Shown here: positions 56,946 to 64,000 of the stretch, in pieces | Layout: every line of letters starts with the position of its first letter | Position numbering within the stretch: position 1 is the stretch's first letter | Source of the DNA: Tetraselmis striata | Lineage: Eukaryota; Chlorophyta; Chlorodendrophyceae; Chlorodendrales; Chlorodendraceae | Direction of reading: 5' to 3' | DNA: 64,000 bases | Assembly: GCA_006384855.1 (NCBI GenBank) | Contig: VCJN01003152.1 | Span: 50,494-114,493, forward strand | Translations under genes and position numbers: made by a program | Notes under the pieces: model-generated | The model's database searches: none | The model's input: the letters and a program-made list of their open reading frames with translations, nothing else | What the model was told of the DNA's origin: nothing

Positions 56946-58419
56946 ACGAGACGCCAACATGCATGTAGGTTATTTCTCATCCTATCAAGCTCATATCATT
57001 ATTACTCGTCTACCTACCCACCCTCCCCCTGGAATTAACCTACATATGCATCATGCATGGCATCTCAGTGTTGGTTAGCTGAGCAGCATACATGGTTTCC
57101 TCCGGGGAAACCCGCATATTTAAATCCTGGGTGGGTAATGTCTTGCAAACAATCACGGTCAAAACTCCCTTGGACTTTTTGCAAACTGGTAATAATGGGT
57201 GTATATATGGAAATATGGCTATCAACGCCACAATATGGACACAATAGTGGGGAGAAAGAGCTTTCAGAGGGGCGCAGGCGCTGCACTCTAGGTTGAGCCC
57301 ATTCCTCGCGCAGAACACAGTTTCCCCCTTTATCATTGACTTTGACATAATTTAAAATTTCCGGCGACGGAGATAGGGAGGGGATGTTGCCTTATGTCCG
57401 GCCTTCAATCGGGCCTTCAGACCGGTAATTGACACGGCGAACGCGAATGAAGACCACGGGACTATAAGTGCGGCTTGGGGGGTGGGGGGGAGGGGTACTG
57501 AGAGAGGAGTGTTTGATGGTGCCTCGCGAGGCATTGCGTGAGGCCGCGCAGCGATGGGAAAGTATTTTTACATAGGCGGTAGACCGGCCGTCTTGCGGCC
57601 GCCGCCCGCCCGCCGCAGCGACTGCTAACCAGTATTTGTTGCGGAGGAACCTCGTGTAACAAAGTTATGACGCCCCTGTGGAGTCCGGGCAAAAATCTTA
57701 GCGCCGGGGCGTCGCGTATGCCGCAGGGACGCCAGCATGCAAGCACGTCACGAAACCTGTCAGGCGGGTGACGCAATACCCGTATGCAATATAGCATAAG
57801 GATCCGGCACATGTTAATAAGCTGCGCATTCTAAAATGAATGGTTCCATAATCACACCGCATAACACCCGCTATACGATGTACCGCGAAGTACAGGTGTC
57901 GGCACAATTCAAAAATACGAGACAACGCGAGGATTGTCTCGTACATGGCGGTCTGTAGCGACTTGAGTTCGCGTGAGATCGACTACTGCTGGCGGTACGC
58001 TTGCTCTGTGACTCGCAGGTACTTATATGTGTACATCCCAATAAGGGGCTTAATCTGCCGGTCACCCTTAATCATCATACTAGATGATTCTTAATTTTTA
58101 GTGAAGTCCTCCGGTGCCATGAGAGTCAGTAGGTTGGCGCGCATCAGGGCGCTGTTGATCTGCAGGACGAAATGCGCGGAGCGCAAGACAGCACAGCGAC
58201 GCCTAACAACACATCCAACCCACGACCTGAGCCACGGCTGCCCTAGCCTGCCTACCGTACAGTTCCGAAACGAGCTGATATCGCTTACTGGCCACTCCCG
58301 GGAGCTAGATCCGTGCTTGCGTCCTATCAACATCACGTTGCGCACCGCCCCGAAACGCGTCGTCGTGACGGCCCGACATCGCCAACGTGACGACCGAAGT
58401 TGCGGTCGCGATTGGCGGG
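56946..58419. other. Intergenic, no gene recognised
   Basis: No coding motif found. The last few hundred bases upstream of 58420 are probably 5' flank or untranslated leader of the flavoprotein exon; they carry a frame without known homology. Confidence 0.5.
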
Positions 58420-58692
58420 ATGCCGCCAGCCAAGCCGCTTGTGGTGATAGTTGGCTCGGGTCTTGCGGGATGCAGCGCGGCGCTGCAGCTGCGGGAGATC
58501 ATGTCGGGCTGCCGGTGCGCCGAGGTGCTCGTGCTGGAGAAGGAGGGGCGCGCTGGCGGCAACAGCCACAAGGCGAGCAGCGGCATCAGCATCCTTAGCC
58601 CGGAGCACGGCGACACCGAGGAGCACTTCGTCCAGGACTGCCTCGACAGCGGCCGTGGTCTTTGCGTGCCGCTGCTTGTCCAAACGCTAGTG
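58420..58692 (+). CDS. First coding exon of a fumarate-reductase/Osm1-type FAD flavoprotein (partial)
   Basis: The ATG at 58420 opens a 91-codon exon ending at a GTGAGC donor (58693). It has the dinucleotide-binding start LVVIVGSGLAGCSAAL (GxGxxG, residues 12-17), then VLVLEKEGRAGGNSHKASSG and a DSGRGL...LVQTLV segment. This is the N-terminal order of FAD-dependent fumarate reductases of the FRDS/Osm1 family. No later exon (for example with a GGHS or RTHR-type active-site motif) was found in the remaining 5.3 kb, which is repeat-rich. So either intron 1 is very long or the gene is broken. Signals for mitochondrial or ER targeting are not evident at this start; an upstream exon is possible. 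Confidence 0.72.
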
Positions 58693-59635
58693 GTGAGCTT
58701 CCCCCCTCGTGGTCTATGCTGCTGGCGCCCGCCGTGCATGCAGCAAGAGGTAGTATTGCTGCTAGTAGTCAGGCTCGTAACCCAGCGCGTCACCTCTTAT
58801 TCCGCGCCTGTTTCCATCCTTTAGCGATGGGTACTGGTACTGGGTACTGGTTTGTCCTCGCTACTGGGTACTGGTTTGTCCTTTTCTGGTGATTTCCTGA
58901 TATCGCCTTCTGCAGCTAGCTCATGTAAATTTGAATATACTAGGTACTGGTACGGTGCCCGTAGTCGCTACCTGCTGGCACCGTCGTCCAGTCGTCGTCC
59001 CCTCGTATAGTCAGTATGGAGGTAATGAGGGATATGTCATTGTTTTTCTGGCGACCTAAAATAATGCTTAATTCTTAATTTATAGCTGCACCCACCTGTG
59101 GCAGTCTTTCTTGAACGTTAGTGAAACTGGTGATTGTCCATATAAAAAGGCGCCAGACTAGACGAAAGAATAGCATGGGGTCGATCTGGAGACTAGCAGG
59201 TCGTATCGATCTTGCCAGTACACGTAGTCGTAAGGATTAGCGACCACAGGTACAGGATTACCCGTACAGGTAATCCTGTATGCGCGCCGCCAGCAGGGGA
59301 ACCGCTGCTCATGATAGCGCCAGGTTCCAGGGCTACGGGCACCTGTACCTGTGTTACGTGGGGTCTCCAGGGTTTACCAATCCACTTAGGTTTAGGGTTT
59401 TTTTTGGTAAGTTATCTATTCACGTAGATGAAATTTAGCATGTTTTTTGGTATATTATCCATACAATATATACAATAAGATACAATACTTACAATACTTC
59501 TACATAAATATTAGAATAAGTATTAGGTTGATATCATGAATAATAGTAATTTAATCGCTGCTATACACATAGTGCGGCTGTGAATTTGGCGAGGAGTGCA
59601 ATATCTTCTGCTGCAGGTTGTATAGATATACATTT

Positions 59636-59760
59636 ATTGACGAGCGGTATTGTCGCTGTAGTAGCGATGCTCCATCCATTCGTACACCGGTCGCTACCGT
59701 ATGGATAATACGGATTAATAAGGATTAATAGTGTGAACATGCGCGTTTCGATCGGGAGAC
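59636..59760 (+). repeat. Diverged duplicate, copy 1
   Basis: Resembles 62313-62455: TTTATT, GAGCGG..GGT.TGGTCGCT, ACCGGTCGCTAC and CGCGTTTCGAT in the same order. Confidence 0.6.
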
Positions 59761-60117
59761 ATCGACAGAGGACCCAAGGGTACCTGTATGGGTACTGGTA
59801 CATAAAGATAAATACTGGTAAGACATGAAGACGAAGGCGGTGCTCATTCTCGCGTGGGCTTCATGCAGCTTTATTGAAGTTGCCCGTGACGTTGTACTAC
59901 GCGGTAGGCTCTGGTTGCTTACGCTTTTGTAATTCAAACCTGTATGGGTACTGGTACTGTTGTACATATCTACAGCTTACCCAAGCATCAGTGGATGCAT
60001 ATTCCGGACGATATTTGGCGACTACACGCGTATGACTATACGCGTACAGGTACCTTTACCTGGTATGAAAGTTGGACGCGTGGGAAGCGCAGCAGCAGCG
60101 GCGCAACCGCTCATATC

Positions 60118-60206
60118 AACCCGCGAATATTAACGCGCTATGTGGGGATAAGGCGGACGAGAACGCGCCTTGGCCGCGTCCCGGCATCTTATCTACTTTT
60201 GGCCAC
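60118..60206 (+). repeat. Composite repeat, copy 1
   Basis: The first part (60118-60151) recurs at 60639-60671. The second part (60152-60206, GGCGGACGAGAACGCGCCTT onward to TTTTGGCCAC) recurs at 61494-61552. Confidence 0.75.
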
Positions 60207-60638
60207 AAGCACTAATCCTTCTACTGTGTACCTGTACTTACTTCGATACCCATGTGCGGGCATCGTCCGACTGGATGAAAATTACACGCGTACAATAAAT
60301 AATCAATCCATAAGGGTTGAAAGCGTTGGAAGAACAGCAGCATGTGGGGCGCAACCGCTTAAAACCCGTAACCCCCTCGAGTGGGCACATCAGGCGGAGC
60401 GGTTGGCTTATAAGCTTTGAGTTTGAAATGGCTGCTACTCACGCGCGCTCGGACGCGCCGGCGACGCGCGGGGATCCACGTGCGCGCGGATACCGGGAGT
60501 GGCGAAATATTCCGTACTTCTGAAATACGGGGAACTCCCGCTGGGGCAGCTCCTGCCGAATGCTGACGTGGAGCGGCAGCGCGGGCTTTAACCGGGCGGC
60601 AACCGAGAATAAGGTATTTCTCATCCTAAAAAGGGGGT

Positions 60639-60671
60639 AACCCGCGCGAGTAACGCGCAATGTGGGGATAA
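60639..60671 (+). repeat. Composite repeat, partial copy
   Basis: Matches 60118-60151 around AACGCGC-ATGTGGGGATAA. Confidence 0.7.
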
Positions 60672-61337
60672 CCCTTGTGTTTATTTATTAAGAATTTCCT
60701 ATTTTATCTCCTCGTCAGCCCGGCTGCAGAGCGAGCTTTTTTTTTTTTTCGCCCCCGGGACAGGACTGGCACCAGTGAAACCCTTGCAGCGTCTCTACGA
60801 CGGCCGTTTAGGCAGCAATCCAGTTACGGAAAGCCCTGGGTAGGCGACGCTCCGTTATAGTCATCAAGCAAATTGCCGAAGCATTTCGCAAGACTAATTG
60901 AAGGCCAGTGACGGAATTTCCAACACTGTTGGATCACCGTCTAAAACACTGCCATCAAAATACCCGGCACTGACCACGAAAGGTCCGCCCTACCCGTTTG
61001 GGGCGTCGGCCCATTCGAGTAATGCGAGTTGGGGCAAGCCCCAACCCGCGGAGCAAAGCATTTCGGGAGTGCGATACATGTGCAACAAAAATAAAGGCAA
61101 TGTGAGGGAGGGCCCGACGCCATAGCTGGAAAAATTTCCCATTCCAGTAAAATCCGCGCGAGCTACCCGTACCAGGGGTAACTACCCCTGCTCGTACGCC
61201 GTGGATAACGGAGCATCTACAAATGTACGGGGGGCTTGTAGAAATGAAACCGGGTACAATTCGTCAGAAGCGGACAAAATCGGATATCCGTGTCGGTACG
61301 ATTCAACGGACAATTAAGCTCTACCGCTCAGTCGTAA

Positions 61338-61389
61338 TAGGTGCCGGGTAGTATTGCGCAAGGTAGGTGCCGGGTAGTATTGCGCAAGG
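61338..61389 (+). repeat. 26-bp tandem duplication
   Basis: TAGGTGCCGGGTAGTATTGC plus GCAAGG occurs at 61338 and again at 61364. Confidence 0.9.
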
Positions 61390-61493
61390 CAAGGTAGGGA
61401 TTAATCCTTAAACGGTACCCAGCTATGGCCCGCCCGGGGGGGGGGGGGGGGGGGGGCGGGCGGGCGGGGGGTTTCATCCTAATCACCCACTAC

Positions 61494-61552
61494 GGCGGAC
61501 GAAAACGCGCCTTGGTCGTCTCGTCCCGGTATCGCATTTCCTTTTGGCCACT
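61494..61552 (+). repeat. Composite repeat, copy 2
   Basis: Matches 60152-60206 with a few substitutions and a 3-bp insertion. Confidence 0.75.
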
Positions 61553-61735
61553 ACTGTACTGGTACCGTTACTGCGCTCGGCTTGTTTTTTCTTACGAGTC
61601 TGCCAATATAATAGATCAAGCAGAGTGGCTCTGGACGCAATGTATCAGGACACGGTCAGTTCCAGACCATCCACAGCTCTGTAAATAAACAATGTTCCAT
61701 AATATGCGAATATTAATATACAAATAAATATATTC

Positions 61736-61738
<3 letters not shown>

Positions 61739-61773
<35 letters not shown>

Positions 61774-61781
61774 TGTGTGTA
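61739..61781. repeat. (GT)n microsatellite
   Basis: GT repeat with one short AA interruption. Confidence 0.95.
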
Positions 61782-62312
61782 CATCTTGAGCAATAATACA
61801 AATCGTGAATGGAAATTAATTGGTACATATAAATGCGCGGCCGTATTATTCGGATTATGTCCTACCATGTTAATAACGAGGTGAGTCTGTGCGTGAGTCT
61901 ATCTGTCGCCGACTTTTTATATGGTTTCGCATAGGTTATTGGATAGATCGACGATGTATCCGTTATGGCTCCCGTCATAGACCTACCATCCTGCTGTATT
62001 AATTACGAGGTGTGTGTGAGTCTATCTCTCTGCGCTTACCTGTTGACTACCGGTATGGGTACGGGTACCGGTCGGCCGGCCGCCCGGCCGCCGCCGGTCG
62101 GGCCGGTCGTCGCCGTTCGTCAGGTCTACGTGGCGGGCATGGCGTGAGCCCGCCGCGAGGGCCGGATCCGGACGCCAGACGCCGTCGCTCGTCGCCGGAG
62201 GCCGGGTCGGCGGGTCGGCGGGTCGGCGGACGCGGGGCTGATGTACAACGTAGCAACTACCACGATTGATCCTTGCGGCTCTCTGGATCCCACACTCATG
62301 GAACGGGTCTTT

Positions 62313-62455
62313 TTGTTTATTAATATTGATGAGCGGCGGTATGGTCGCTACAGCTAGTAACGACGACCCTAAAACCCTAAAACGACGATGCTTTGTTCGT
62401 TCGTACCGGTCGCTACAAGTGAAAACGCGTTTCGATAGGAAAATCGATAGGTGTA
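62313..62455 (+). repeat. Diverged duplicate, copy 2
   Basis: Counterpart of 59636-59760. It carries an insertion that includes two CCCTAAAA units. Confidence 0.6.
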
Positions 62456-64000
62456 ATCCTTATACATATGTCACCACTATAATGTAATACCCCAGCAGTG
62501 AATGCATTGTCACAGGCAAAAAACATCATGTAGGTTGGAAGTAGGGTTATTTGTGCCGAATTCTCTTCAGTGCGGGGTGGTCGGGAGTACATGCCGAAAC
62601 TGAACCCCCGAAGTTAGTTCGGATTGAATTGCCTCGAATATCGCCCGCAGTCACTAGGGGTCTCCGAACTACACATGCCCACAAAAGTCTTGCCCCACCT
62701 GTCAAACATCAATTGTAGATTGGCCAATTATGAGTCCTCACCTTCGTTTCCGGCCGCACCCTTCCATGTGTCATACGTGAACACGACATCATGCGTGGGG
62801 GGAGCCCTAAGTGGCGTTTGTTGTGTTCTCGTTGTAAAAGCCGTACGTGTGCGTGTCATTGTTCATGGTTGGTAATGAATTTGATAATCCAATGTCACAA
62901 GGGCACGAATTTTTATATCGCACGTGTATGCGTTCTATCTGTACGGGTGCACGCCAAGAGTTAGCTTTACCATCGTAGAGCACATTCACAAAGGTGCGCT
63001 CTCCTCACCGGCGGCATGCAAGCGAGCAGTTCCCGCAAAACGGCAATACTGCGATTAAGGCTTGCTCCAAAACCAGCCCACCTACAGTTGATGTCCGCAT
63101 TCACTGCGCCCTTGGTAGAGCCGGGCCCCTATTGCGCAGGGGTGCAGCCCCCGAGTTAGGGGGTGAGTCCATATGGTCACCTGCTAGGGCATCGTCCAGG
63201 GTACGTGGTAGGGCTGGCCATCAATACGCTCCCATATTCTGCTATTGGGCTGCGCCTAGCGGGCCCCTAACTAAGCGGGGAAGATCCGCCCGCGCGGGGC
63301 GAGTACATCGCCTTTTTATCGGGATGCGGGTCGCCCGGTAAGCCACTGTACTAGGGTTTGCAGGAGAACCTAAAACCTAAAGATATTTGCATCGGACCCC
63401 CCTACCCCCCTCGGTTGTATTTCCACCGAGGGCCCCGGCCGGGTTCGAACCAGCGCAGAGCGGAATCACGAGCGTAACATGCACCCCCCCCCCCCCCCCC
63501 CCCCCCCGCCCCCAAGCCGTTGATAAATATTCTAAGTCAATTATATCATAAAAATGCGCCACTATACCACTCGGCGGTCGGCCGCGCCGGTGCCGACGTA
63601 GCGATATGTGAAGATACGTACATGGCAAGACTTACGAGGGGAACTGTACACCGCATAACTCGACATATATATGACCCCTTCGAGATACCGCAGTCCGTAC
63701 ATGGAGATATGGTGTTGTACGATACGAAACTTGCCGTGCACGCCCCATGACCGCTCCAGAGAAATAAGGCGCTCTAATTGGTGCACGATCGGCTGCCATC
63801 CGGCCGCTGTCGAGCAAACAACACTTCCACACTCCAACACACAAACCTAAACCATGACCCCCTGTTAACATGATATGGAGTCGCCGCCCGTCACATTTCA
63901 CGCGCCGATGAGGTCATGGAGACATCTAACGACACCACTACGCGCTTCAACATATGATGCGCCGGCATAGATTACCTAGGTGGTTGGCCGTGAGGCCGGG

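Larger units (their letters stand above)
58693..64000. other. Repeat-rich region with diverged duplicated segments
   Basis: No gene recognised. It contains TACTGGTAC-rich stretches (58826-58880, 58945-58955), paired diverged duplicates, a (GT)n run at 61739-61781, poly-G 61436-61456, poly-C 63484-63507, a GGGTCGGC triplication at about 62203-62230 and two CCCTAAAA units at about 62367-62383. Confidence 0.55.

Noticed and set aside
62367..62383. CCCTAAAA units as a true telomere end
   Set aside because: Only two units, embedded in other sequence that continues to the window end.
63430..63545. GGTTCGAAC T-loop-like motif near 63450 as part of a tRNA
   Set aside because: No matching acceptor, D or anticodon stems could be placed on either strand, and a poly-C run interrupts the region.

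Overview
This is nuclear DNA from a eukaryote, most likely a unicellular alga or related protist. Five conserved genes can be reassembled from GC-rich exons whose phases close exactly across 34 short introns. No bacterial operons, rRNA, convincing tRNA or CRISPR array were seen. The lineage cannot be fixed from the sequence. Frequent GC-AG introns and intronic poly-C tracts are distinctive, and a haptophyte or green alga would fit, but that is inference.

Genes, left to right: a WD-repeat-like gene (+, about 5.8-7.3 kb, partial) converges on a LanC-like gene (-, 7.3-10.7 kb, 9 exons). Homogentisate 1,2-dioxygenase (+, 17.9-23.2 kb, 9 exons) converges on a TrmO-type tRNA methyltransferase (-, 24.3-30.7 kb, 9 exons). 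A serine O-acetyltransferase with an EF-hand-like C-terminal extension (-, 40.9-44.7 kb, 10 exons) lies downstream of a PAS/class III cyclase-homology gene (-, 46.4-47.7 kb, 2 exons). A lone first exon of a fumarate-reductase-type flavoprotein lies at 58.4 kb, and a possible acylated first exon at 50.3-50.6 kb. The genes are unrelated housekeeping functions (tyrosine catabolism, cysteine synthesis, tRNA modification, glutathione-linked chemistry), so no pathway cluster is claimed.

Between the genes lies repeat-rich DNA. The clearest mobile element (30.9-34.2 kb) carries a tyrosine recombinase and a Gag-like ORF between 186-bp direct repeats. A 26-bp repeat is arranged around them as in split-direct-repeat (PAT/Ngaro/DIRS-class) elements, but there is no reverse transcriptase. 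A decayed RT/RNase H relic of DIRS type lies at 54.4-56.6 kb, flanked by diverged direct repeats. Other coding relics lie at 2.2-3.7, 13.7-14.9 and 34.9-35.7 kb.

The window also holds about two dozen uninterrupted poly-C/poly-G tracts of 20-40 nt, many inside introns, plus dinucleotide microsatellites, a minisatellite field (11.6-12.5 kb), MITE-like inverted repeats and diverged duplicated segments at 58.7-64 kb. All exon boundaries are my own reconstructions from reading frame, splice signals and family knowledge.
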